A stretch of 7,412 bases of DNA from Desulfosporosinus sp. UBA5188 (GCA_002413075.1 DHWG01000203.1:9155-16566); one strand, 5' to 3'. Counted from the stretch's first letter, positions 1 through 6,633 are shown. Numbers and translations: made by a program. Notes: generated by a model from the letters alone, not told the origin.

Positions 1-270
1 CTCGGGATTGCTGGGATCATCTTCACGGCAGTGTACATCTTACGGATCATTGCCAACGTTTTGTTCGGACCACGTCGTCCTGAATGGGATCATTTAACGG
101 ACATTCGTGGACCGGAACTAGTGCCCCTTGTTGTGCTCGGGTCCGTGATCTTTCTAGGAGGGATATTCCCGAACATCTTACTGGGTATGATTAATAGTGG
201 CGTTACCTCCTCAGGCCTTGCAAAGGTCCTTGAGATGGTGAGTCAGGCTAAGATGGGAGGGTTGTTCTAA
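1..270 (+). CDS. nuoM: NADH-quinone oxidoreductase subunit M (C-terminal part, 5' end off window)
   Basis: This is the last 89 codons of a frame that is open at the window edge. NuoM is one of the antiporter-like, proton-pumping membrane subunits of respiratory complex I. The visible part has a hydrophobic helix ending in TAVYILRIIANVLFGPRRPEW, which matches the late NuoM helix and its conserved TAVY...FFGP region. A loop (HLTDIRGPELVPL) and a final hydrophobic helix (about residues 40-60 of the fragment) follow, with a short polar tail. A GTG at position 31 could be read as a start, but the frame is open and NuoM-like upstream of it, so the true start lies outside the window. The TAA stop overlaps the nuoN ATG by one base, as expected in a nuo operon. 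Identity rests on these motifs and on the nuoN neighbour. Confidence 0.9.
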   Translation, partial: LGIAGIIFTAVYILRIIANVLFGPRRPEWDHLTDIRGPELVPLVVLGSVIFLGGIFPNILLGMINSGVTSSGLAKVLEMVSQAKMGGLF

Positions 271-1715
271 TGGTGGATTTCAATATCTTTTCAGTGCTCA
301 TGCCTGAAATTATCATAGCGATGATGGCCTTGATTGTCTTAGCCATTGGACTACTGGCTCCAAATGGCGCTGGCAAAGGCATCATGCCCATCACCGCTTT
401 CTCGCTCATAGGAACGCTGGGCTATACGCTGTATGACTTTTTCTATGGCGCAAAGGCAACGTTTCTAGACGGAATGTATATGCATGACCAATTCGCCGTC
501 TATTTCAAAATACTCTTCCTAGTTGCGGCACTTCTTGTCGTACTCTCTTCAGGCGCTTATGTTCAGAGATTTGCGGAGCACCGTTATAAATTCTACTCGT
601 TGCTTCTAACCGCAACCTTAGGAATGATGCTCATGGCCGGGGCTGGCGAACTCATTACCATGTATGTTGGCCTCGAATTGATGACGATTTCCTTCTATGT
701 TCTTGTCGCTTATCTGGCCAATGACGCGCGTTCCTCCGAAGCAGGCCTCAAGTATCTCGTGCTTGGTGGGACCTCCTCGGCCATATTACTCTATGGTATC
801 AGTCTGATCTATGGGCTGACAGGTTCGACGGAACTTGGACCCATTGCCAGTACACTCGGCGCCAATCTGACGCCAGCGTCCTTCTTGGCAACGGTGTTCA
901 TTCTTGCCGGGATTGGTTTTAAAATCTCCCTAGTTCCTTTCCACCTCTGGGCTCCAGACATTTATGAGGGGGCTCCTACCCCCGTGACCGCCTTCTTGGC
1001 GGTTGCCTCAAAAGCCGCAGCGTTTGCGGTACTGATTAGGGTTTACCTGTTAACGATGAACACCCAATCCTTCTCGGTAACAGGTCAGAGCTTGCTCATT
1101 GTTTTGGCCTGCCTAACCATGATCTTAGGCAACTTAATTGCCATTCCGCAAACCAACATTAAACGGTTACTAGCCTACTCAAGCATTGCTCAAGCCGGTT
1201 ATTTAATGGTGGGTATTATTGCGGGATCCGTGGCAGGTGTCAAAGGCGTTCTCTTCTATGCGATGATTTACGTCTTCGCGAATATGGGAGCGTTTGCTGT
1301 GGCGACGCACGTCTCTGAGCAACAAGGTAGTGATCAGATTAAGGACTTTGCTGGCTTGTGGCGCCGCTCCCCCTTGGCAGCGGTGGTTATGACAGCCTCC
1401 TTATTATCCTTAGCTGGTATTCCACCCCTAGCCGGATTCGTGGGTAAGTTTTATCTCTTCTCCGCAGTGATGTCCCAGGGATATACCGCGATCGCCTTCA
1501 TCGGGTTCGTGATGAGCATGGCTTCCGTGTATTATTATCTCTCAGTCGTTAAAGTCATGTTCCTCAATGACGGTGAGGGTTTACCGGATGTTCCTGTTCA
1601 AGGGGCCATGAAGTTTACGTTGTTATTTACCATGATCATCACGCTTGCGATTGGTATTTATCCAACGCCTCTTGCTCAGATGGCTTTTGCAGCCGCTCAA
1701 AGCCTTGTTAAGTAA
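270..1715 (+). CDS. nuoN: NADH-quinone oxidoreductase subunit N
   Basis: NuoN is a proton-translocating, antiporter-like membrane subunit of complex I, in the cytoplasmic membrane. The protein has 481 residues, normal for the family, and is almost entirely hydrophobic helices, consistent with about 14 transmembrane segments. Key charged residues sit where expected: E136 in YVGLELM, K161 in GLKYLVLGG, K218 in GFKISLVPFHLWAPD, K248 in ASKAAAF and K393 in VGKFYLF. These correspond to the membrane Glu and Lys residues linked to proton pumping in E. coli NuoN. The central block GAPTPVTAFLAVASK and the NIKRLLAYSSIAQAGY motif are typical of the proton-conducting subunits. The ATG overlaps the nuoM stop (TAATG), with GGGAGG at 255-260 as its ribosome binding site. 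It is the last nuo gene here and is followed by a terminator-like hairpin. Whether the operon has the NuoEFG electron-input module cannot be seen. Confidence 0.97.
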   Translation: MVDFNIFSVLMPEIIIAMMALIVLAIGLLAPNGAGKGIMPITAFSLIGTLGYTLYDFFYGAKATFLDGMYMHDQFAVYFKILFLVAALLVVLSSGAYVQRFAEHRYKFYSLLLTATLGMMLMAGAGELITMYVGLELMTISFYVLVAYLANDARSSEAGLKYLVLGGTSSAILLYGISLIYGLTGSTELGPIASTLGANLTPASFLATVFILAGIGFKISLVPFHLWAPDIYEGAPTPVTAFLAVASKAAAFAVLIRVYLLTMNTQSFSVTGQSLLIVLACLTMILGNLIAIPQTNIKRLLAYSSIAQAGYLMVGIIAGSVAGVKGVLFYAMIYVFANMGAFAVATHVSEQQGSDQIKDFAGLWRRSPLAAVVMTASLLSLAGIPPLAGFVGKFYLFSAVMSQGYTAIAFIGFVMSMASVYYYLSVVKVMFLNDGEGLPDVPVQGAMKFTLLFTMIITLAIGIYPTPLAQMAFAAAQSLVK

Positions 1716-1757
1716 CATTTGATTAGAGTGTCTACAGAATAAATGTCTTGTACTCCA

Positions 1758-1794
1758 AAAGAGAGGCTCTCAGTTTAACTGAGAGCTTCTCTTT
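1758..1794 (+). terminator. Hairpin terminator after nuoN
   Basis: A long inverted repeat begins about 43 bases after the nuoN stop. The left arm 1758-1775 (AAAGAGAGGCTCTCAGTT) pairs with 1777-1794 (AACTGAGAGCTTCTCTTT) with a single G-U wobble, giving a nearly continuous stem of about 16 pairs and a tiny loop. The 3' side ends in TCTCTTTAAT, so the U-tract is short and partly inside the stem. Its position at the end of the nuo operon supports a terminator. The weak U-tract means it might instead act as an mRNA 3'-end stabiliser. The stem is almost symmetric and could also act on the opposite strand, where AAA/TTT ends are likewise present. Confidence 0.7.
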
Positions 1795-1796
1795 AA

Positions 1797-1880
1797 TACC
1801 TGTAGAACGATGCGTCATGCCCAATCTCGTAGTATCCTTTCTTTCACAACAGGGCACGATGCATCGTGCCCCTACAGGTA
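1797..1880. repeat. 84-bp imperfect inverted-repeat (MITE/REP-like) element
   Basis: The ends are a perfect 9-bp inverted repeat, TACCTGTAG (1797-1805) and CTACAGGTA (1872-1880). Next to the right end lies a perfect 20-bp palindrome at 1852-1871, GGGCACGATGCATCGTGCCC. The left arm carries a degenerate counterpart, ACGATGCGTCATGCCC (1807-1822), which is the rough reverse complement of the same motif. The whole is therefore a long imperfect hairpin with a spacer of about 29 bases (1823-1851) and no coding potential. The outermost TA at each end could be an IS630/Tc1-type TA target duplication, but TA is also part of the palindrome, so this is ambiguous. It resembles dispersed intergenic palindromes known in many genomes. 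Whether it is repeated elsewhere in this genome cannot be seen. Confidence 0.65.
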
Positions 1881-1946
1881 TATTGATAATAAAGGTATTA
1901 TACAGGTTCATATAGAAATTGAAGTAGGGAAAAGGGATACCATGGT

Positions 1947-1953
1947 AAAGGAG
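1947..1953 (+). promoter_or_regulatory. Ribosome binding site of yraN (long spacing)
   Basis: AAAGGAG is the only good Shine-Dalgarno sequence before yraN. It lies 13 bases before the GTG at 1967, longer than usual. The yraN frame has a TAA at 1946-1948 and no ATG, GTG or TTG between it and 1967, so GTG 1967 is the only plausible start that keeps the conserved LGKQGE block. The site also lies inside a 12-codon frame, 1942-1977 including its stop, that overlaps the yraN start. Confidence 0.55.
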
Positions 1954-1966
1954 CTGTCCAAAATCT

Positions 1967-2323
1967 GTGGAAAATAGACAATCTCTTGGGAAACAAGGCG
2001 AAGACTATACGGCTGGCCTAGTGCAAGAAGCTGGGTTGCAGCTCATTGTTCGTAATTATCGTTGTCCGAAAGGCGAGATGGACATTATCGCACGCGATAA
2101 TAAAACCCTGGTCTTCATAGAGGTACGGACACGTCGATCGTCTTATAGAGGCTGGGGTGAGGAAAGTATAACCAAACAAAAATCCCAACGCTTGCAGGCA
2201 ATTGCCTCATACTATATACAGCAACAAGGGTATAAAAGTTGGCCACCTATGAGATTTGATGTCGTTGCCATTCGTTGGATGGCAGAAAACCCAGAAATAA
2301 CATGGATTAAAGCTGCCTTATAA
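1967..2323 (+). CDS. yraN: YraN family (UPF0102) predicted nuclease-fold protein
   Basis: This is a 118-residue cytoplasmic protein of the YraN/UPF0102 family, which has a restriction-endonuclease-like fold. Its cellular role is not firmly known; a part in DNA recombination or processing is usually inferred. The family pattern is complete: LGKQGED (about residues 7-13), then RNYRCPKGEMDIIA (29-42) with the acidic GE-D pair, then LVFIEVRTRRS (48-58) with the E-x-R motif that stands where many nucleases have E-x-K. RFDVVAI (96-102) and WIKAAL at the C terminus close the domain. EVR rather than EVK is also found in E. coli YraN. Length is typical, so it is intact. The start is GTG, set by an in-frame stop just upstream. 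In many Firmicutes yraN lies beside rnhB, comM and dprA; here comM follows only after a two-component system. Confidence 0.9.
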   Translation: MENRQSLGKQGEDYTAGLVQEAGLQLIVRNYRCPKGEMDIIARDNKTLVFIEVRTRRSSYRGWGEESITKQKSQRLQAIASYYIQQQGYKSWPPMRFDVVAIRWMAENPEITWIKAAL

Positions 2324-2349
2324 GTAAATCTACAAGCTTTGGTCACAAA

Positions 2350-2378
2350 TTGATTTTATATGAGTGTTAGAATAGAAT
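2350..2378 (+). promoter_or_regulatory. Sigma-A-like promoter of the two-component operon
   Basis: TTGATT (2350-2355) and TAGAAT (2373-2378) are separated by exactly 17 bases, matching the sigma-A consensus at 4/6 and 5/6 positions. Transcription would start near 2385, giving a leader of about 50 bases before the response regulator ATG at 2437, which has AAAGGAGAG at 2419-2427. A 10-bp palindrome, CCTTTAAAGG (2392-2401), lies just downstream of the likely start and could be an operator. The match is by eye only. Confidence 0.55.
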
Positions 2379-2436
2379 AGATTTAATTGTTCCTTTAAAG
2401 GTATTATTATCTAAGTCCAAAGGAGAGATAAAAAAC

Positions 2437-3126
2437 ATGGATCCGATTTTAATTGTTGATGATGAAGAGAAAATTAGAAGTTTGGTTCGGTTATATCTTG
2501 AGCGCGAAGGGTTTGCTGTTGAGGAAGCAGAGGATGGCCGTATCGCTTTAGAGAAGTTTCGAGCCGGTCAATTTTCTCTATTGATAGTCGATCTTATGAT
2601 GCCAGAGATAGACGGCTGGCGTGTCTGTCGTGAAATTCGCGAGATTTCAGCACTACCCATTATTATGCTGACGGCTCGGGGAGAAGAATTTGAACGTGTC
2701 TTAGGTTTAGAACTGGGGGCGGATGATTATTTAGTTAAGCCGTTTAGTACGAAGGAATTGGTGGCCCGAGTTAAGGCCCTTTTACGTCGCTCTACAGGTC
2801 AACTACAACCGGTTCCTACGGAGTTGAAGGCCGGGCCACTGAGCATTGATAAAGAAAGACATCGTGTCAGTATTGGCGATGACGTGATTAATTTAACACC
2901 CTTGGAATTTGACTTGCTTTATTTCTTAGCAAAAAATAGAGGGCGGGTTTTCTCTCGTGAGCAGCTGATGGAAACAGTTTGGGGGTATGATTTCTATGGT
3001 GATGCCCGCACCGTTGATACCCATGTTAAAAAGTTGCGTGAAAAACTAGACCATCCTGGTGTTAAAGGGATGTTGGTGACGGTATGGGGTGTGGGATACA
3101 AATTTGACCCCGATCAGGTTCATTGA
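2437..3126 (+). CDS. OmpR/PhoB-family response regulator (ResD/PhoP-like)
   Basis: This is a DNA-binding response regulator of 229 residues, phosphorylated by the kinase encoded just downstream. The receiver domain (about 1-120) has all key residues: the acidic pair D8/D9 in IVDDEE, phospho-acceptor D52 in LLIVDLMMPEIDG, T79 in IIMLTA and K101 in LVKPF. A short linker (about 120-130) leads to a winged-helix effector domain (about 130-225) with LTPLEFDLLYFLAKN, the recognition-helix stretch RTVDTHVKKLREKL (191-204) and the C-terminal wing VWGVGYKF (216-223). The wording VWGYDFYGDARTVDTHVKKLREKL is split over residues 181-204 and resembles ResD and PhoP regulators of Firmicutes, so redox or envelope control is possible, but the target genes are unknown. 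It starts at an ATG with a strong AAAGGAGAG site, and its stop overlaps the kinase start. Confidence 0.93.
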   Translation: MDPILIVDDEEKIRSLVRLYLEREGFAVEEAEDGRIALEKFRAGQFSLLIVDLMMPEIDGWRVCREIREISALPIIMLTARGEEFERVLGLELGADDYLVKPFSTKELVARVKALLRRSTGQLQPVPTELKAGPLSIDKERHRVSIGDDVINLTPLEFDLLYFLAKNRGRVFSREQLMETVWGYDFYGDARTVDTHVKKLREKLDHPGVKGMLVTVWGVGYKFDPDQVH

Positions 3127-4934
3127 TGGATATTACAATACGTCGCTCATGGAGTATTTCCAGTAAACTGTGGCTGGCCATCACCGTTCTAATTCTTGTG
3201 GTACTTGGAGGGCTTGGGCTCACGATTACCTGGCTTTTTGGGGATTTCTATATGACTCAAAAATTGAATTCACTCCAGATGGAGGCAACAGAAATTTCTG
3301 CGCAATTAGCGCCTGTTCCAAGCTGGAGTGCTCGGCTACAATTACTACAAACGTTGAAGTTGACTTCTGGGACGCAGCTGGTATTACTCGATTCTAAAGG
3401 CAATATTATAACAATTGCTGATTCGGATTCCAAGGCGTCACAAGGTCTCCGTGGCATTTTAGACGGACATCTGGGCGGGTGGACTCGTAACCTACGGCCA
3501 GCTGATTTTTTTAATGAACAGTATTTAATACGGGTGTTAGCCGGTGAAACCCTTTCAATTACAGCACCACCACTCAGTGGAGGCGGGCAAACCATGTTAC
3601 TAGCCGCGACCCCTGTGGGTCCAAAACCAGTTCAAGGCGTTGTTCTCTTAGGGAGTTCTCCGATCCCTATTCAAGAGAGTATTTCAACCTTTCGCCGGCT
3701 AATTCTCTATGCCTCATTAATTGCGGTCTTCTTGGCCGCAGTGGTGAGTCTTATTTTTGCACGTCAGTTCACGAGACCGTTGGCGATCATGCAACGGGGA
3801 GCAACAAGAATGGCGAAGGGTAATTTTCTGCCCATTCAAGGCGTGACAAGTAATGATGAACTCGGGGAGCTCGCGGGGGCTCTTAATTCCATGGGATCAA
3901 GTTTAAAAAACCATATGAAATGGCTATCTCAGGAAAAAAACTTGTTCCAAGAAATTATAGAAAGCATTAGTGATGCTGTTGTGATGTTGAGTTTTGACGG
4001 GCTCATTCTTTATGCTAATGATACAGCCAAAGCTTTGTGGCAAGAAAATGAAACGGACATTGAGGAACGAAAGACCCAAATAGTAAACTTTCTCCAGACA
4101 ATGACCCAAAGTAATAATCAGGTCGAAAAATTTGCTAGGATTACTCTTGGAATTCAGGTGTTGCAGGTTGTTATGGCCCCAATGTCTGAGATAGAGGGGA
4201 TTCGTGGGCATGTGGCAGTCCTGCGCGATATTACAGCTTCTTTGCGATCGGAGAAGGCACGTCGTGAATTCTTGGCCAGTGTGACGCATGAACTTAGGAC
4301 GCCACTGCATCTTGTCCAAGGCTATTTGGAGGCAATTCAAGACGGGGTGATCCCTCAAAATCAACGAGGTGAATATATTGAGTTAGTCCTAGAAGAAGCC
4401 AAGCGCATGGCCCGTTTGGTGACGGATTTACAAGATATTAATTGGTTAGAGAAGGGACAAAGTCTACAACGAGTTTCCCTTGACCTAGCTGGTTTTATGA
4501 GTGATATAGACCAACGTTTTCAAGGAAGAGCTCAAGAAGTCGGCGTGAGTCTGGAAATCCCCATTGGATCAGGGGAACTATTTGCGGACCCTGACCGGAT
4601 TGTGCAAGTTTTTATGAATCTTTTAGAGAACGCTCTGGGGCACACGCCTCCCGGAAAGACAGTGCGTGTTTTATTGTTGGAGGAACAAAATCAGGTCCGG
4701 TTTGCTGTTCAAGATGAAGGGGAAGGGATCCCCAAAGAAGCCTTGCCCTTCATCTTTGACCGTTTCTTTAGGGTTAATAAAGCGAGGTCACGCAAAGATG
4801 GAGGTATGGGCTTAGGCCTTTCTATTGTGCGACAAATTGTAGAAGCCCATGGAGGAACGATTAAGGTGGAGAGCGATATGGGAAAAGGAACGACCTTTTG
4901 GATGACGTTGCCGCGCAAGCTATCTGCATCATAA
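3126..4934 (+). CDS. Membrane sensor histidine kinase with HAMP and PAS domains (ResE-like architecture)
   Basis: This 602-residue partner kinase has transmembrane helix 1 at about 15-39, an extracytoplasmic sensor region of about 150 residues (40-190), and helix 2 at about 192-212. HAMP follows at about 212-265 and a PAS domain at about 268-372 (IIESISDAVVMLSFDGLILYAN is at 277-298). The dimerisation/phospho-acceptor domain has H388 in ASVTHELRTP. The ATPase domain has N502 in NLLENALGHTP (N box), DEGEGIP (530-536, G1), FDRFFRV (544-550, F box) and GGMGLGLSIV (559-568, G2). All catalytic boxes are present. The layout and length match ResE, PhoR and WalK kinases. The ATG at 3126 overlaps the regulator's TGA by one base. 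A TTG one codon upstream (3123) is also possible, but ATG is preferred. No strong Shine-Dalgarno is seen, so translational coupling to the regulator is likely. The ligand is unknown. Confidence 0.93.
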   Translation: MDITIRRSWSISSKLWLAITVLILVVLGGLGLTITWLFGDFYMTQKLNSLQMEATEISAQLAPVPSWSARLQLLQTLKLTSGTQLVLLDSKGNIITIADSDSKASQGLRGILDGHLGGWTRNLRPADFFNEQYLIRVLAGETLSITAPPLSGGGQTMLLAATPVGPKPVQGVVLLGSSPIPIQESISTFRRLILYASLIAVFLAAVVSLIFARQFTRPLAIMQRGATRMAKGNFLPIQGVTSNDELGELAGALNSMGSSLKNHMKWLSQEKNLFQEIIESISDAVVMLSFDGLILYANDTAKALWQENETDIEERKTQIVNFLQTMTQSNNQVEKFARITLGIQVLQVVMAPMSEIEGIRGHVAVLRDITASLRSEKARREFLASVTHELRTPLHLVQGYLEAIQDGVIPQNQRGEYIELVLEEAKRMARLVTDLQDINWLEKGQSLQRVSLDLAGFMSDIDQRFQGRAQEVGVSLEIPIGSGELFADPDRIVQVFMNLLENALGHTPPGKTVRVLLLEEQNQVRFAVQDEGEGIPKEALPFIFDRFFRVNKARSRKDGGMGLGLSIVRQIVEAHGGTIKVESDMGKGTTFWMTLPRKLSAS

Positions 4935-4964
4935 CCTATAAGCTTTTCTAGTAAAAAGATTCCT

Positions 4965-4994
4965 TTGACCAATTATAGGAAAATAAAATATATT
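4965..4994 (+). promoter_or_regulatory. Sigma-A-like promoter of comM
   Basis: TTGACC (4965-4970) and TATATT (4989-4994) are separated by 18 bases and each differs from consensus at one or two positions. The region between and after is very AT-rich. Transcription would begin near 5001, so the leader would be about 58 bases and would contain the complete hairpin at 5025-5067. There is no convincing terminator between the kinase stop (4934) and this promoter, so read-through from the two-component operon into comM is also possible. Confidence 0.5.
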
Positions 4995-5024
4995 TAGGTA
5001 AATGGAAGGAATATGGAAAATCAA

Positions 5025-5067
5025 AGAGAACATTCTATCTTAAAGGAGGAGAGATAGAATGTTCTCT
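5025..5067 (+). promoter_or_regulatory. Perfect 16-bp hairpin spanning the comM ribosome binding site and start codon
   Basis: AGAGAACATTCTATCT (5025-5040) and AGATAGAATGTTCTCT (5052-5067) are exact reverse complements. The 11-base loop (5041-5051) contains the Shine-Dalgarno sequence AAAGGAGG (5042-5049). The comM ATG (5059-5061) lies in the 3' arm, fully paired in the RNA form. The Shine-Dalgarno would thus be displayed in a loop while the start codon and first codons are locked in the stem. This suggests translational control (a structure melted by temperature, a ribosome or a protein), or a DNA operator, since each arm contains AGAAnnTTCT. The structure is seen directly in the sequence; its function is inferred. 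Confidence 0.7.
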
Positions 5068-6621
5068 GCGGTTTATGGAATGACGGTCCTTGGATTAGAA
5101 GCACATTTAATTCGCGTGGAAGTTGACGTGGCTAATGGCCTGCCTGGCTTTGAAATAGTCGGATTACCCACAACTGCCGTGAGAGAGGCCCGTGACCGAG
5201 TTCGTTCAGCAATTCGTAATTCTGGATATCAGTTTCCTTTACAGCGGGTCACCGTTAACCTAGCCCCTGCGGATTTGCGGAAAGAAGGTTCCGGACTGGA
5301 TTTGCCCATTGCCATAGGAATTCTCGCAGCAACGGAACAAATCTTGTCACCGGAACTTGTAAAATATGTTTTTTCAGGTGAACTTTCATTAGAGGGAACG
5401 CTTCGCCCAGTTCCTGGTGTCCTCACCATGGCCATCACCCTCGATAAAGTGAACTCAAGAGCAGCAAGAAAAGCAGGGGCCGTGACTGAACCGTTACAGT
5501 TGATTATTCCTCCGGATAATTTGGCAGAAGCTCGTCTTGTGACAGCGCTAGCAACGCATTGTACCTTCAATCTCGATCAAATAGTGAGGACCGTCGACAA
5601 AATGGGTGAGTTCGAAGATGATGTTATCACCCGGATTCCACCACCAGACTTAGACAGCAGACCCAGAGTGGACTTCGCAGATGTCCATGGGCAACAGCAT
5701 GCCAAACGGGCCTTGGAGATCGCGGCCGCTGGAGGACATAACGTCGTTTTACTTGGCCCTCCAGGATCAGGTAAGACTTTGCTTGCAAAAGCGTATGCAG
5801 GGATACTTCCGTTACTAAGCGACCAAGAAAGTATTGAGGTTACTCAGCTTTACAGTGTTTCTGGGCTGCTTAATTGCAATGGGTCTTTGGTTCAATATCG
5901 TCCCTTTCGTAATCCACACCACTCGGTCACCCGCGCTGGAATGATTGGTGGTGGAAGAAATGTACGTCCGGGTGAGTTAAGCTTTGCCAATCATGGTGTT
6001 CTGTTTTTAGATGAGCTGCCAGAGTTTGCCCGTGAGGTCTTAGAGAGTTTACGACAACCTTTGGAGGATCGCGAGTTGACGATCACGCGTCAGTCGGGTA
6101 GTATCACCTATCCGGCACATGTTAGCGTGATTGCTAGCATGAATCCGTGCCCGTGTGGGTATTATGGTGATCAAGGTCGGGTGTGTTCCTGTTCACCGTT
6201 GCAAATCCAAAATTATCGTGGCAGGATCTCTGGGCCTCTGTTGGATCGATTCGACTTGCACGTAGAGGTGCCAAGGTTGAATTACACCGAGTTAAAGGAT
6301 AACCAGGGGACCGAGTCTTCTAACAAGGTCAGAGAACGCGTTATGGCGGCCCGCAGGAAACAATGGATGCGTTTAGGTCCCGCAAAAACAAATGCTGAAA
6401 TGACCGCGAAGGAAACGAAAGAACACGGTGAGCTAACACCAAGTGGAGAGTCACTATTGCATCGTATTTTTGACAGCCAACATCTCAGTGCTCGGGCTCA
6501 TGACCGCATTTTAAGGGTCGCTCGTACCATTGCTGATCTTGCTGAAACTCAGGATATTTCACCGGAGCATCTTGCAGAGGCGTTGCAATTCCGAACAATG
6601 GATAAAGGTTTACAGCTATAA
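5059..6621 (+). CDS. comM: ComM/YifB family Mg-chelatase-like AAA+ ATPase
   Basis: This is a 520-residue AAA+ ATPase, normal length for the family. In transformable Gram-negative bacteria ComM is a hexameric branch-migration helicase that helps integrate incoming DNA; its role in Firmicutes is less clear. The N-terminal ChlI/Lon-S16-like domain (about 1-175) carries NGLPGFEIVGLP and the VNLAPADLRKEGSGLDLPIA block (split over 66-85). The AAA+ core (about 205-405) has Walker A GPPGSGKT (233-240), Walker B VLFLDEL (314-320) and an arginine-containing GPLLDRFDLHVEVP motif (R397). A Cys cluster, CPCGYYGDQGRVCSC (C364, C366, C376, C378), is a common family feature and may bind zinc. The Mg_chelatase_C domain ends in FRTMDKGLQL. 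The ATG is fixed by AAAGGAGG nine bases upstream and by the usual N terminus (FSAVYGMTVLGLEAHLI). dprA, a frequent downstream neighbour, is absent; a strong terminator follows. Confidence 0.95.
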   Translation: MFSAVYGMTVLGLEAHLIRVEVDVANGLPGFEIVGLPTTAVREARDRVRSAIRNSGYQFPLQRVTVNLAPADLRKEGSGLDLPIAIGILAATEQILSPELVKYVFSGELSLEGTLRPVPGVLTMAITLDKVNSRAARKAGAVTEPLQLIIPPDNLAEARLVTALATHCTFNLDQIVRTVDKMGEFEDDVITRIPPPDLDSRPRVDFADVHGQQHAKRALEIAAAGGHNVVLLGPPGSGKTLLAKAYAGILPLLSDQESIEVTQLYSVSGLLNCNGSLVQYRPFRNPHHSVTRAGMIGGGRNVRPGELSFANHGVLFLDELPEFAREVLESLRQPLEDRELTITRQSGSITYPAHVSVIASMNPCPCGYYGDQGRVCSCSPLQIQNYRGRISGPLLDRFDLHVEVPRLNYTELKDNQGTESSNKVRERVMAARRKQWMRLGPAKTNAEMTAKETKEHGELTPSGESLLHRIFDSQHLSARAHDRILRVARTIADLAETQDISPEHLAEALQFRTMDKGLQL

Positions 6622-6633
6622 AGATAGAAGTCA

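Noticed and set aside
31..33. GTG as the start of a separate 79-residue protein
   Set aside because: The frame is open and NuoM-like from base 1, so this is an internal Val codon.
364..378. Cys cluster of ComM (residues 364-378 of the protein; DNA about 6148-6192) as an unusual zinc site
   Set aside because: The CPCGY...CxC pattern is common in the ComM/YifB family, so it is not a peculiarity of this copy.
1883..1916. TTGATA plus TATAGA as a yraN promoter
   Set aside because: The spacing is 22 bases, too long for sigma-A; other pairings in this AT-rich stretch lack a good -35.
3257..3595. Minus-strand open frame inside the kinase gene
   Set aside because: No recognisable domain and no ribosome binding site; it is fully covered by a clear histidine kinase frame. 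The same holds for minus-strand frames at 3924-4364, 4709-4972, 5229-5570 and 6485-6703.
4935..4979. CCTATAA / TTATAGG inverted repeat as a terminator after the kinase
   Set aside because: The stem is only 7 AT-rich pairs with a loop of 31 bases and no T-run; a weak CTTTT/AAAAG stem inside is no better.
5025..5067. Known operator types (CIRCE heat-shock element, Firmicutes LexA box) for the comM inverted repeat
   Set aside because: The arms do not match TTAGCACTC or the CGAAC-N4-GTTCG pattern; the arm length and 11-base spacer also differ.
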